A stretch of 64,000 bases of DNA from Streptomyces sp. SPB162 (GTDB lineage Bacteria > Actinomycetota > Actinomycetes > Streptomycetales > Streptomycetaceae). Under the pieces are notes generated by a model. That model searched no databases. It saw nothing but the letters and a program-made list of their open reading frames with translations, and was not told the DNA's origin. A program made the position numbers and the translations under genes. The stretch lies in the NCBI RefSeq assembly GCF_029504575.1, contig NZ_JAQFII010000001.1, positions 4,347,001 to 4,411,000 of the forward strand. Reading direction: 5' to 3'. Below are positions 8,627-17,717 of the stretch, one piece after another. Position 1 is the stretch's first letter. Each line of letters opens with the position of its first letter.

Positions 8627-9200
8627 GCACGGACAGACAGCAGGAGCGGGACAGGCCGGGCGGAGCGCGAGCGGCACGGCGCCCCACCCCGGCGAGCAGA
8701 TCGCCCGCGACACGGTCGAGCAAGCGCTCGAGGAAGCCGGGCTGGAGTGGGAGAGCCCGCAGCCCGGCACGTACGTCGCCAAGATCCCCGGCACCCGCAA
8801 GCTCTCCACCACCTGCTCGCTGATCGTCGGCCGGCACACGCTCTCCCTCAACGCCTTCGTCGTCCGGCACCCCGACGAGAACCAGGAAGCGGTCTACCGC
8901 TGGCTGCTGGAGCGCAACCTCCGGCTGTACGGGGTGGGTTACGCGATCGACCGGCTCGGCGACGTCTACCTGACGGGCCGGATCCCGCTCGCCGCCGTGA
9001 CCGCGGACGAGGTGGACCGGCTGCTCGGCGCGGTCCTGGAGAACGCGGACGGCTCCTTCAACACGCTCCTCGAACTCGGCTTCGCGGCCTCGATCCGCAA
9101 GGAGTACGCCTGGCGCGTCTCGCGCGGTGAGTCGACCCGAAACCTGGACGCGTTCACACATCTGACCGGAGCCGACAAGCCCGAATTGTCGGACGGCTGA
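8619..9200 (+). CDS. YbjN domain-containing protein
   Basis: A 193-residue cytosolic protein that starts inside the end of mshA. The central part (GTYVAKIPGTRKLSTTCSLI, then HTLSLNAFVVRHPDENQEAV, then YRWLLERN) and GVGYAIDRLGDVYLTGRI fit the YbjN/T3SS-chaperone-like fold. Function is unknown; placement after mshA is standard in Streptomyces. The disordered first 30 residues are specific to this copy. Confidence 0.85.
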   Translation: MAEHGQTAGAGQAGRSASGTAPHPGEQIARDTVEQALEEAGLEWESPQPGTYVAKIPGTRKLSTTCSLIVGRHTLSLNAFVVRHPDENQEAVYRWLLERNLRLYGVGYAIDRLGDVYLTGRIPLAAVTADEVDRLLGAVLENADGSFNTLLELGFAASIRKEYAWRVSRGESTRNLDAFTHLTGADKPELSDG

Positions 9201-9361
9201 CCGCACATCCCTCGGTGGCTCGGGTCTCCGGGCAGCTCATTAACTCGTGACGGCTGCCGGCAGACTGATGCCGTCTGACCCCTTCCCGCCGCCCGCCGGG
9301 CCATGGCACCCTCATGCCGTCGCACATCTGAATAGTGTTCAGATACGTGAAAGGCGGGGTC

Positions 9362-11077
9362 ATGACGATCAGTCGCAGGAGACTGCTCACGGGAGCCATC
9401 CAGGTCACCACGGCGGCGGTGGCCGCCACCGCGCTCGGCGGCCGCACCGCCTTCGCGGCAACGGCAACGGCAGCGGCAACGCCCACCGCGGAAACGGGGT
9501 CCACGGGCGTGCCGTCCCCCCTCTGGGCGGAGTTCAGGGCCACGCCCTACACCCACCCGCAGATCCCGAACGTCGCCCGTGCGGGCTACAACGGCGGCGA
9601 GCGGACGTTCCCCCGCCGCCCCGTACGCGCCAACGTGCTGCACTACGGCGCGAAGCCGGACGGCTCCGCCGACGCCGCGCCCGCCATCAACCGGGCCATC
9701 GCCGAGGTCGGCAGGCGCGGGGGCGGCACGGTCCTGCTGCCGCGCGGCACCTACCGGATCGACGACGTCATCCAGCTCGGCTACAGCGACGTCACCCTGC
9801 GCGGTGAGGGCAGTGGCGCCACGAAACTCTTCGCCACGCGCTCGCTCACCGAGATCATCGGCGCCTACGGCAGCCGGTACGGCGGCACCAAGTCGTCCTG
9901 GTCCTGGGCCGGCGGCCTGGTCTGGGTCTGCCCGCGCGAGCGCTACCGCACCCTGACCGACGCGATCAAGGCCAAGGCCTGGCCGTTCGAAGGCTGGACC
10001 GGCAACAAGCGCGACGAGTGGCAGACCCTCGCCACCATCACGGCCGTCGCGCAGCAGGGCGACTTCACCGTCACCGTCGACACCGCCTCCCACCTGCGCC
10101 GCGGCGACCGCGTCCTGCTCCAGCTCGCGGACGACGCCCAGCACAGCCTCCTCGACCACATGGCGGGCGACGTCGACGGCGCCGCGACCTACGACTGGTC
10201 CGACAAGACCAAGGTCCTGTCGTACGTCCCCTACGAATGGCCGGCCCGCGTCACCGGCATCCGCGGCCACCGCGTCACCCTCGACCGGCCGCTGCCGCTC
10301 GACACGCGCCTGGGCTGGGCCCCGAAGCTGACGTCGCTCGTCGACCCCGTGGTGAACTCCGGGGTCGAGGGCCTCACCATCGAGATGGTGGAGACCCCGC
10401 AGGCCCAGCACCTGCTCGACACCGGCTACAACGGCCTGGTCCTGCAGTGCGCCTGGGACTGCTGGGTGGACGACGTGCGCGCCGTCAACGTCGACAACGG
10501 GTTCCTGCTGGTCGCCGCCAAGGGCTCCACGCTGCGCCGCACCCGCGTGTCGGGACGCGGCAGCCACCACCCGTACTGCTGCCGCGAGGGCTCGCACGAC
10601 AACCTGATCGAGGACTTCGCCATCGACCAGCGCACCGTGATCCCCGCCCCGGCCGGCACCCAGCTGCACGGCATCAACGTCGAGGGGCTGTCCAGCCACA
10701 ACGTCTGGTCGCGCGGTCGGATGGACATGGGGACGTTCGACACCCACCGCGGACTGCCGTTCGCCAACGTCCGCACCGAGATCACCGTCTTCAACGACGG
10801 CTCGCACGGCGGGGACGCCAGCGCCGGACCGCTCTACGGCGCCCGCTTCACCCACTGGAACGTCACCGTCGCCAACGGCAGGGCGGGGTGTATCAAGATC
10901 GACGACGTGGCTCCGTACAGCGCCACGGCCGGCATCTCCGAGGTCACCGCGTTCGGCCAGATCGACGTACCGGACTTCACCGGCCCGCTCCACTCCCGAC
11001 TGGAGTCCTACGGCACCCCGGCGATCACCCCGCCGAACCTCTACGAGGCCCAGCGCCGCCTCAACGGCTGCTCCTGA
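9362..11077 (+). CDS. Tat-exported right-handed beta-helix (pectate-lyase-3-like) protein
   Basis: A roughly 571-residue secreted protein. The N-terminus MTISRRRLLTGAIQVTTA has a twin-arginine signal (SRRRLL), with a cleavage site after FAATATAAA. A pectate_lyase_3/GH28-like segment follows (NVLHYGAKPDGSADAAPAIN, then GGGTVLLPRGTYRIDDVIQL), with beta-helix repeats to the end. The start ATG 9362 follows AAGGCGGGG. It probably binds or cleaves an extracellular polysaccharide; substrate and catalytic residues cannot be assigned. Its stop overlaps the convergent MFS gene by 17 bases. Confidence 0.85.
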   Translation: MTISRRRLLTGAIQVTTAAVAATALGGRTAFAATATAAATPTAETGSTGVPSPLWAEFRATPYTHPQIPNVARAGYNGGERTFPRRPVRANVLHYGAKPDGSADAAPAINRAIAEVGRRGGGTVLLPRGTYRIDDVIQLGYSDVTLRGEGSGATKLFATRSLTEIIGAYGSRYGGTKSSWSWAGGLVWVCPRERYRTLTDAIKAKAWPFEGWTGNKRDEWQTLATITAVAQQGDFTVTVDTASHLRRGDRVLLQLADDAQHSLLDHMAGDVDGAATYDWSDKTKVLSYVPYEWPARVTGIRGHRVTLDRPLPLDTRLGWAPKLTSLVDPVVNSGVEGLTIEMVETPQAQHLLDTGYNGLVLQCAWDCWVDDVRAVNVDNGFLLVAAKGSTLRRTRVSGRGSHHPYCCREGSHDNLIEDFAIDQRTVIPAPAGTQLHGINVEGLSSHNVWSRGRMDMGTFDTHRGLPFANVRTEITVFNDGSHGGDASAGPLYGARFTHWNVTVANGRAGCIKIDDVAPYSATAGISEVTAFGQIDVPDFTGPLHSRLESYGTPAITPPNLYEAQRRLNGCS

Positions 11078-12374
11078 CGGCAGCGGGGGATGCCGGTGCC
11101 GGCCCGGAAGCCGGCATCGGCACCTCTTCCCGCGCGACCGCCTCCAGCGCCTCGACCGTGTCCGACTCCACGGCCTTCACCGGACCCCGCGTCCGCAGCA
11201 GCGCCCAGTACCCGGCCGCCGTGACCGTGCCGACGACCGCGCAGGCGCCCCACGCCGCCTCGCCGCCCCAGCGGTCGAGCGCGAAGCCGCCCGCGAGGGG
11301 GCCGACGAAGGAGGCGGCCGACCAGGAGAGCGAGAACATGCCCTGGTAACGGCCGCGGGCCCGCGCCGGCGCCAGGTCGGAGACGATCGCCATCGAGGCG
11401 GGCGCGTGCACGATCTCGCCGAGCGTCCACACCGTGACGGTGAGCGCGTAGAAGCCGACCGTGCCGGCGAACGCGGTCAGACCGAAGCCCCAGCCCATCA
11501 GCAGGGCGCCGGCGGCGAGCAGCGAGGCCGGGCTGCGGCCGGTCATCATCCGCGTGACGGGGATCTGGAGCAGCACCACCAGCAACCCGTTGAGGCCGAT
11601 GACCAGGCCGTACTGGCTCGCCGTGAACCCGGAGCGGCCCATGTCGACCGACAGGGTCGTGGCGCCCTGCTGGCCCACGGTCCCGAGCAGGAAGGTCAGT
11701 CCGACCAGCGCCATGAACCGCTGGTCGCGCAGCACCTGGCCGAGCCCGGCGGGCTCCTCGTCCACTTCCGGCACGGTGTCGGCGTCCGGCAGGGTCTCCT
11801 TGACCTTGAGGAAGACGACGATCGCGCAGAGCAGCGTCATCAGCGCGTCGCCGAGGAAGAGCCAGACGTACCCCTGGGCGGCGATGAGTCCGGCGACGCC
11901 CGCCGAGACGCCGAAGCCGATGTTGATCGCCCAGTAGTTGAGGGCGAAGGCCCGCACCCGGTCCTTGGGCGGCACGAGGTCGGCCAGCATCGCCTGGAGG
12001 GCCGGCCGGGAGGCGTTGCTGGTGACGCCGACGAGCCCGGCGACCACCGCGATCGCCACCGGGTGGGTGACGAAGCCGAGCAGGGCGGTGACCGCGGCCG
12101 TGCCGAGCTGGGCGACGAGCATGGTGGCGCGCCGCCCGACGCGGTCCGCGAGGACGCCGCCCACGACGGACGCGATCGAGCCGCCGAGCCCGTAAAGCGA
12201 GGCGACGAGGCCGGCGTACGACGCGGAGAAGCCGCGGTCGACGGTCAGGTAGAGCGCGAGGAAGGTGACGACGAAGCCGCCGAGCCGGTTGACCAGAGTG
12301 CTGGTCCACAGCCACCAGAACTGGCGCGGGAGTCCGGACATGGTCTCGTGCACAGCTCGTCTGACGTCCGGCAC
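11061..12374 (-). CDS. MFS transporter (multidrug-efflux-like)
   Basis: A 437-residue, 12-helix-type major facilitator. The loop 2-3 motif is GGVLADRVGRRATMLVAQLG, the classical MFS signature A. Helix-rich segments alternate with a central cytoplasmic loop (KVKETLPDADTVPEVDEEPA) and a Glu/Ala-rich cytosolic tail. The GTG at 12374 gives the longest form; ATG at 12341 is an alternative start. Substrate unknown. It diverges from gpmA. Confidence 0.88.
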   Translation of the reverse strand: MPDVRRAVHETMSGLPRQFWWLWTSTLVNRLGGFVVTFLALYLTVDRGFSASYAGLVASLYGLGGSIASVVGGVLADRVGRRATMLVAQLGTAAVTALLGFVTHPVAIAVVAGLVGVTSNASRPALQAMLADLVPPKDRVRAFALNYWAINIGFGVSAGVAGLIAAQGYVWLFLGDALMTLLCAIVVFLKVKETLPDADTVPEVDEEPAGLGQVLRDQRFMALVGLTFLLGTVGQQGATTLSVDMGRSGFTASQYGLVIGLNGLLVVLLQIPVTRMMTGRSPASLLAAGALLMGWGFGLTAFAGTVGFYALTVTVWTLGEIVHAPASMAIVSDLAPARARGRYQGMFSLSWSAASFVGPLAGGFALDRWGGEAAWGACAVVGTVTAAGYWALLRTRGPVKAVESDTVEALEAVAREEVPMPASGPAPASPAAVRSSR

Positions 12375-12465
12375 TCAGGCCCCCCGTGTAATGACTGAAT
12401 ACGACCTGCGTAGCTTACTGTGGACACATGGGCGGGCGCTACGGGATTTCGATTAGGCTCGGGCC

Positions 12466-13224
12466 ATGGCTGCTGCGTACAAGCTGATCCTCCTCCGCCA
12501 CGGCGAGAGCGAATGGAACGCGAAGAACCTGTTCACCGGCTGGGTGGACGTCAATCTGAACGAGAAGGGCGAGAAGGAGGCGGTGCGGGGCGGCGAGCTC
12601 CTCAAGGACGCCGGCCTGCTCCCCGACGTCGTGCACACCTCGCTGCAGAAGCGTGCGATCCGCACCGCGCAGCTCTCGCTCGAAGCCGCGGACCGGCACT
12701 GGATCCCGGTGCACCGCTCCTGGCGGCTGAACGAGCGGCACTACGGTGCGCTCCAGGGCAAGGACAAGGCGCAGACCCTCGCGGAGTTCGGCGAGGAGCA
12801 GTTCATGCTCTGGCGCCGCTCCTACGACACCCCGCCGCCGCCCCTCGAGGACGGCACGGAGTTCTCGCAGAGCGACGACCCGCGCTACGCCTCGATCCCG
12901 AGCGAGATCCGTCCCCGCACCGAGTGCCTCAAGGACGTCGTCGAGCGCATGCTGCCGTACTGGTACGACGGCATCGTCCCGGACCTGCTGGCCGGCCGCA
13001 CGGTCCTGGTCGCCGCGCACGGCAACAGCCTGCGGGGCCTGGTCAAGCACCTCGACGGCATCTCCGACGCCGACATCTCCGGTCTGAACATCCCGACCGG
13101 CATCCCGCTCTCCTACGAGCTCGACGCCGACTTCCGCCCCCTGACCCCGGGCGGCACCTACCTCGACCCGGACGCCGCGAAGGCCGCCATCGAGGCCGTC
13201 AAGAATCAGGGCAAGAAGAAGTAG
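12466..13224 (+). CDS. gpmA: 2,3-bisphosphoglycerate-dependent phosphoglycerate mutase
   Basis: A 252-residue glycolytic enzyme that interconverts 3- and 2-phosphoglycerate. The phosphohistidine motif is LLRHGESEWNAKNLFTGWVD at residues 8-27; ERHYGALQGKDKAQTLAEFG and the second active-site His in LVAAHGNSLRGLVKHL are present. Length is normal. It ends in a Lys-rich tail (KNQGKKK), 24 bases before a strong terminator. Confidence 0.97.
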   Translation: MAAAYKLILLRHGESEWNAKNLFTGWVDVNLNEKGEKEAVRGGELLKDAGLLPDVVHTSLQKRAIRTAQLSLEAADRHWIPVHRSWRLNERHYGALQGKDKAQTLAEFGEEQFMLWRRSYDTPPPPLEDGTEFSQSDDPRYASIPSEIRPRTECLKDVVERMLPYWYDGIVPDLLAGRTVLVAAHGNSLRGLVKHLDGISDADISGLNIPTGIPLSYELDADFRPLTPGGTYLDPDAAKAAIEAVKNQGKKK

Positions 13225-13248
13225 TCCGCAGGTCAGCGGCGTGACGAA

Positions 13249-13276
13249 GGGCCCCACCCGGGTGCGGGTGGGGCCC
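13249..13276. terminator. Bidirectional hairpin terminator
   Basis: A perfect 12-base-pair stem (13249-13260 with 13265-13276) around GGTG, flanked by TTCC on the right. It lies between gpmA and the convergent Cys-rich peptide gene and can serve both. Confidence 0.85.
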
Positions 13277-13287
13277 TTCCCGTTCGG

Positions 13288-13458
13288 TCAGGAGGTGCAG
13301 CCGCCGCATTGGCAGGCGCCGCCGGACTGGCATCCGCACCCGCAGCTCGATCCGCAGCCACACGCTCCGAGCACTGGCAGCCCTACGCGGGCGAGCTGCG
13401 GGGGTCGGTCGAGTGACGGCTGTTCCCTGGTGGTCGACGGGGTGGGGGAATCCTGCAT
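13288..13458 (-). CDS. Small Cys-rich peptide (metallothionein-like)
   Basis: A 56-residue peptide starting at 13458 behind an ideal AGGAGG seven bases upstream. The first half is polar (MQDSPTPSTTREQPSLDRPP). The last 23 residues hold eight Cys in CGC, C-G-C-G-C and CQC spacings mixed with Gly and Ser, ending CGGCTS. This pattern suggests metal binding by thiolates. It is convergent to gpmA across a shared terminator and lies in the same direction as, and downstream of, phoU (167 bases). The excellent ribosome site argues that it is a real gene; the metallothionein idea is inference only. Confidence 0.7.
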   Translation of the reverse strand: MQDSPTPSTTREQPSLDRPPQLARVGLPVLGACGCGSSCGCGCQSGGACQCGGCTS

Positions 13459-13624
13459 GAGTACCCTCCTCGGCTGGGCCACCGCACGCAGTCGAAGCCG
13501 CCACGTGCGGGCGCATCGCCACCCATTGAACGCACCCGGGGCCGGGCGCATCAACGGCGCGCGGAGGCACGGCACGGCGCGAGGACCGGTCCTCGCCACG
13601 CCCGCCCGCGCCCCGCGGCAGCCG

Positions 13625-14305
13625 TCAGACCCCGTCCACCTGCGTCGGGGCCGGCGTCAGCTCGTCGGCGTGCTCGCCCGTGACCAGGTAGACGACGCGC
13701 TTGGCGACCGATACCGCGTGGTCGGCGAACCGCTCGTAGTAGCGGCCGCACAGGGTCACGTCGACCGCCGTTTCGATGCCGTGCTTCCAGCGGTCGTCCA
13801 GCAGGTGCTGGAAGAGCGTGCGGTGCAGCTCGTCCATGCGGTCGTCGTCCGCCTCGAGCTGCAGCGCGTCGTCGACGTCCTTGGTGACGATGACCTCGGC
13901 GGCCTTCGCCATCAGGCGCTGGGCGAGCTGGCCCATCTCCAGGATGGTGCTGTGCAGGTCGCGCGGTACGGCCGACTCGGGGAAGCGCAGCCGGGCCACC
14001 TTCGCGATGTGCCGGGCGAGGTCGCCCGACCGCTCGATGTCCGCGCTCATCCGCAGGCTGGTGACGACGATCCGCAGGTCGGTGGCGACCGGCTGCTGTC
14101 GGGCCAGCAGGGTGATCGCCCGTGCTTCGAGGTCGCGCTGGAGGGCGTCGACCTTCTCATCGGCCGCGATCACGCTCTCGGCGATGTTCAGGTCCGCGTC
14201 CAGCAGCGCGGTGGTGGCCCGTCCGATGGCGGATCCGACGAGCCGGGCCATCTCGACCAGCCCTTCACCGATCGAGTCGAGCTCCTCGTGGTATGCGTCC
14301 CGCAT
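13625..14305 (-). CDS. phoU: Phosphate-signalling regulator PhoU
   Basis: A 226-residue all-helical protein starting MRDAYHEELDSIGEGLVEMA. It has the two three-helix PhoU repeats with metal-binding Glu/Asp clusters (DADLNIAESVIAADEKVDAL, and AADRMDEL-type segment DDDRMDELHRTLFQHLLDD). The longer open frame to 14350 lacks a good ribosome site; GGACAG precedes ATG 14305. PhoU links the Pst transporter to PhoR and dampens the Pho response. It diverges from phoR-phoP, with a candidate PHO box in the gap. Confidence 0.95.
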   Translation of the reverse strand: MRDAYHEELDSIGEGLVEMARLVGSAIGRATTALLDADLNIAESVIAADEKVDALQRDLEARAITLLARQQPVATDLRIVVTSLRMSADIERSGDLARHIAKVARLRFPESAVPRDLHSTILEMGQLAQRLMAKAAEVIVTKDVDDALQLEADDDRMDELHRTLFQHLLDDRWKHGIETAVDVTLCGRYYERFADHAVSVAKRVVYLVTGEHADELTPAPTQVDGV

Positions 14306-14385
14306 CGCTGTCCTTCCGTCCAAACAGAGGCGTCTCCTCCACGCTCCCACGCTGATGGTCGTACGCGTACCGCTCGAGCATCCCG

Positions 14386-14414
14386 AGTGAATCAGCGCCT
14401 ACGTGAAGGTGAAC
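14386..14414 (-). promoter_or_regulatory. Candidate PHO box between phoU and phoRP
   Basis: Read on the minus strand, GTTCACC (complement of 14408-14414) and ATTCACT (complement of 14386-14392) lie exactly 22 bases apart, two turns of the 11-base direct-repeat unit that PhoP recognises in Streptomyces. The middle unit is poor. The phoU-phoRP gap is an established PhoP target in S. coelicolor. Confidence 0.5.
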
Positions 14415-14487
14415 TCTTGGCAACGGGCGTTCGAGAGGTAGCTCTCAAGGCTGTGGAGCACCCCTCGGAGCCGCCTAACCTGGGGGT

Positions 14488-15777
14488 ATGGACGTGAACG
14501 CGGCAGTCGCCGCAGCCAGTGCGATAGCCGGTCTGTGTACCGGTGTGATCGCTGTGCTCGCGTTCCGCTGGAGTGAGCGGGAGCAAGCCCGCCCCACCCG
14601 CACGGCCCTGCGACCCGACGGCACCGGCGTACTGCCGCCCGGAGTGGACACCGTCCTCTCCGTACTGCGTTCGTCGGCGGTCGTCCTCGACGAGGGCGAC
14701 ACGGTGGTCAAGGCGAGTTCGGCGGCGTACGCCCTCGGACTCGTCCGCGGCGGCCGCCTGGCCGTCGACCAGATGCTGCAGATGGCCCGTGAGACCCGGC
14801 GGGACGGCGAGATACGCCAGGTCGAACTGGATCTGCCGAAGAGAGGCGCCGGTCGCGGCGAGGGCCTGGCGGTCTCCGCCAGAGTCGCCCCGCTCGGCTC
14901 CCGGCTGGTCCTCCTCCTCGTGGAGGACCTGACCGAGGCCCGCAAGATCGAGGCCGTACGCCGTGACTTCGTCGCGAACGTCAGCCATGAGCTCAAGACC
15001 CCCGTCGGCGCTCTGTCACTGCTCTCCGAAGCCGTGATGGACGCCTCCGACGACCCCGAGGCCGTCATCCGCTTCGCGGGGCGGATGCAGATCGAGGCGA
15101 CCCGCCTCACCAGCCTCGTCCAGGAGATCATCGATCTCTCCCGGGTCCAGAACGACGACCCGCTGGACGACGCGGAACCGGTCGACGTCGACGATCTCGT
15201 CGCCGAGGCCATCGACCGCTGCCGCCACCAGGCGAACGCCAAACAGATCACCATGGCCACCGGCTCCGCCCCCGACCTGCACATCTGGGGCAACCGCGGC
15301 CAGCTCGCGGCAGCTCTCGGCAACCTCGTCGAGAACGCCGTCAACTACAGCCCGGCCCGCACCCGCGTGGGGATAGCCGGCCGCCGGATCGCCTCACCGG
15401 GCGGCGACCTCATCGAGATCTCGGTGACCGACGCCGGTATCGGCATCTCCGAGAAGGACCGGGACCGGATCTTCGAACGGTTCTACCGCGTCGACCCGGC
15501 GCGCTCCCGCGCCACCGGCGGCACGGGTCTCGGCCTGTCCATCGTCAAGCACGTGGCCGCCTCGCACGGCGGGGAGGTCACCGTGTGGAGCGCCGAGGGA
15601 CAGGGCTCCACCTTCACCCTGCGGCTGCCCGAAGCCGGCATGGCGCGCGAACACGCGCTCCTCGGCACCGACGCGGAGGACCACGAGTCCGCCGCCGGCG
15701 GCCGCGGGACCGCCGGAGACCAGCAGTTCTACGAGAACTATTCCGATCACATTCCTGCCCCGGAGGTCCTTCCGTGA
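14488..15777 (+). CDS. phoR: Phosphate-sensing histidine kinase PhoR
   Basis: A 429-residue sensor kinase. One N-terminal membrane segment (AAVAAASAIAGLCTGVIAVL) anchors it; a PAS-like region follows (SSAVVLDEGDTVVKASSAAY). The H-box is FVANVSHELKTPVGALSLLS, near residue 170. The ATPase domain carries the N-box ALGNLVENAVNYSP and the G-boxes DAGIGISEKDRDRIFERFYR and GGTGLGLSIVKH. It phosphorylates PhoP on phosphate starvation. Its TGA overlaps the phoP GTG. Confidence 0.95.
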   Translation: MDVNAAVAAASAIAGLCTGVIAVLAFRWSEREQARPTRTALRPDGTGVLPPGVDTVLSVLRSSAVVLDEGDTVVKASSAAYALGLVRGGRLAVDQMLQMARETRRDGEIRQVELDLPKRGAGRGEGLAVSARVAPLGSRLVLLLVEDLTEARKIEAVRRDFVANVSHELKTPVGALSLLSEAVMDASDDPEAVIRFAGRMQIEATRLTSLVQEIIDLSRVQNDDPLDDAEPVDVDDLVAEAIDRCRHQANAKQITMATGSAPDLHIWGNRGQLAAALGNLVENAVNYSPARTRVGIAGRRIASPGGDLIEISVTDAGIGISEKDRDRIFERFYRVDPARSRATGGTGLGLSIVKHVAASHGGEVTVWSAEGQGSTFTLRLPEAGMAREHALLGTDAEDHESAAGGRGTAGDQQFYENYSDHIPAPEVLP

Positions 15778-16454
15778 CCCGTGTACTCGTCGTAGAGGAC
15801 GAAGAGTCCTTCAGCGACGCGCTGTCGTACATGCTCCGCAAGGAGGGCTTCGAGGTCGCCATCGCCGCGACCGGGCCCGACGCGCTGGACGAGTTCGAAC
15901 GCAACGGCGCCGACCTGGTACTGCTCGACCTCATGCTGCCGGGCCTGCCCGGCACCGAGGTCTGCCGCCAGCTCAGGCTCAAGTCCAATGTCCCGGTCAT
16001 CATGGTGACCGCCAAGGACAGCGAGATCGACAAGGTCGTCGGCCTGGAAATAGGCGCGGACGACTACGTGACGAAGCCCTTCTCCTCCCGTGAGCTGGTG
16101 GCCCGCATCCGGGCCGTCCTGCGCCGCCGCGGCGAGCCGGAGGAGCTCTCCCCCGCCGCCCTGGAGGCGGGGCCGGTACGAATGGACGTCGACCGCCACG
16201 TGGTCACCGTCTCCGGCGCGAAGGTCGACCTCCCGCTCAAGGAGTTCGACCTGCTGGAGATGCTGCTGCGCAACGCCGGCCGCGTGCTGACCCGTATGCA
16301 GCTCATCGACCGGGTGTGGGGCGCCGACTACGTGGGCGACACCAAGACGCTGGACGTCCACGTCAAGCGGCTGCGCGCCAAGATCGAGCCCGACCCGGGC
16401 GCGCCGCGCTACCTCGTCACCGTGCGCGGCCTGGGCTACAAGTTCGAGCCGTAG
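15774..16454 (+). CDS. phoP: Phosphate response regulator PhoP
   Basis: A 226-residue OmpR-type regulator that starts at a GTG inside the phoR stop (GTGA overlap). The receiver has the acidic pair in VVEDEESF, the phospho-acceptor Asp in LVLLDLMLPGLPG, the Thr in VMVTAKDSE and the Lys in DDYVTKPFSSRE. The winged-helix C-terminus ends YLVTVRGLGYKFEP. It controls phosphate scavenging and, in Streptomyces, antibiotic timing. Confidence 0.96.
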   Translation: MTRVLVVEDEESFSDALSYMLRKEGFEVAIAATGPDALDEFERNGADLVLLDLMLPGLPGTEVCRQLRLKSNVPVIMVTAKDSEIDKVVGLEIGADDYVTKPFSSRELVARIRAVLRRRGEPEELSPAALEAGPVRMDVDRHVVTVSGAKVDLPLKEFDLLEMLLRNAGRVLTRMQLIDRVWGADYVGDTKTLDVHVKRLRAKIEPDPGAPRYLVTVRGLGYKFEP

Positions 16455-16487
16455 CCGAGCCGGGGGCGCCTGCCTCCCTGAACAGCA

Positions 16488-16523
16488 CGACGGGCCCGGC
16501 AGCACGCGCTGCCGGGCCCGTCG
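16488..16523. terminator. Bidirectional hairpin terminator
   Basis: A perfect 16-base-pair GC-rich stem (16488-16503 with 16508-16523) with an ACGC loop, between phoP and the convergent lipoprotein gene. Confidence 0.85.
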
Positions 16524-16542
16524 TCGTGCGCGAGGCGCGCGC

Positions 16543-17175
16543 TCAGCTCTTCTTGGGGGAGGGGGTGCCGGCCCCGGGGGTCGTTCCGGTGCCGGTCGGC
16601 GAGGGCGCTCCGCCGTCCTGCGGGGTGCCGGTGGCCTTCGGCGTGGTCTTGGCGGAGGGAGCGGCGGCCGGCGCGGGGGTGGCGCCGAACTTCTCGTAGT
16701 AGCCCGCGGCGGGCAGCACGTTCGCGTTGATGGCGACCTCGCCCGTCGCGCTGAACGTCAGCGCGACGCGCTGGAAGTCGCCGTCCTTGATCGCCTCGGT
16801 GCTGGTCGGGAGCGTCGCGGAGGCATTGCCCGCGCCGCCCAGCAGCACCGAGCCGTGGGACGGGACGGTGACGGTCTTGGCGCCCGCGGGGCCGGCCAGG
16901 GCCGCCGTCAGGGTGTCGCCGACCTTCAGCGACTGCAGCGTCTGGTCGGCGTTCCCGTTGTTGAAGATGCGGGCCGAGACCGACGCGGGGCCGGAACCGG
17001 CCTGCTGCGTCAGGATCACGGCGTTCTGCACCTGGATGTCGCCGACGGTGGTCGCGGCATTGTCGGGGCGCACCTCGTGCGTCTGCGCGTTGTTGCCGGC
17101 GCCGCAGGCGGCGAGCGGGGCAATCGAGAGCGCGAGGGCGGCGGCGAGGGCACCGCGTCGAAGGCTGCTGCTCAC
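16543..17175 (-). CDS. Lipoprotein, DUF461 / PCu(A)C-like
   Basis: A 210-residue lipoprotein with a signal and lipobox (ALALSIAPLAACGAG, lipidated Cys about residue 24). The mature part (VGDIQVQNAVILTQQAG, then SVSARIFNNGNADQTLQSLK) resembles the DUF461/PCu(A)C beta-sandwich, and the last 50 residues are a Pro/Thr/Ala-rich tail (PKATGTPQDGGAPSPTGTGT). The His and Met copper ligands of true PCu(A)C proteins are not evident, so copper binding is doubtful. It is convergent with phoP. Confidence 0.78.
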   Translation of the reverse strand: MSSSLRRGALAAALALSIAPLAACGAGNNAQTHEVRPDNAATTVGDIQVQNAVILTQQAGSGPASVSARIFNNGNADQTLQSLKVGDTLTAALAGPAGAKTVTVPSHGSVLLGGAGNASATLPTSTEAIKDGDFQRVALTFSATGEVAINANVLPAAGYYEKFGATPAPAAAPSAKTTPKATGTPQDGGAPSPTGTGTTPGAGTPSPKKS

Positions 17176-17717
17176 GGCGGCGGGGTCTCCTAGACAGTTA
17201 GGGAAGATCTTCCAGCGGCCTTACATTACTCAGCCTTCGTGCGACCTCCGCACCGGGCCGCCCCTCGGCGGGGCGGTGCCGTCCGAGTCTCACCCGACCG
17301 GGTGGCCGGGATTGCATTCCGGCATTCCGCCACGGGATTCCGGGCGGAGCGTGCAAGATCCATTTATCGTGCACCGATCGCGTCCGTTCCGCGACTTCTC
17401 CACGCCTTCTCCGTGACGCGGAAAAATTGGATCATCGCGGGAACGAGGTCCGAACGGAGTAGCGAAGATCCACTCTTCGGAGATGACAAATAGGGACGTA
17501 ATCCCCCTTCCGTCGACGCGTCGTTGGGTGTAACGGGGGCGTTTCACCCCCGACGCATACCGGCTCCGACCTGCGAATACCCCTGCCAGGCAGGCCCCTC
17601 CAGCACGATCCGGTAGGGGTTGTCAAGCCCCGAGATATGCCCTGACCTGCGAAAACGCCATTCAGAAGAGGCCGTTCACGTGTTACCCTGGATAGCCACG
17701 GAAGGGGTACCTGTCAC
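17176..17717. other. 542-base intergenic region upstream of carD
   Basis: No convincing gene on either strand. It has a relatively AT-rich patch (17330-17500), a GGGGGCGTTTCACCCCC hairpin near 17534, and the word GACCTGCGAA[TA]AC twice (17568 and 17644). It must contain the carD promoter and that of the lipoprotein; I could not assign -10 and -35 boxes with confidence. Confidence 0.5.

Noticed and set aside
9362..11077. Polysaccharide lyase with an assigned substrate
   Set aside because: The beta-helix fold is clear but catalytic residues and substrate cannot be read with confidence.
17290..17547. 85-codon minus-strand frame in the carD upstream gap
   Set aside because: Starts in a region with regulatory-looking hairpins, has no ribosome site and no family resemblance.
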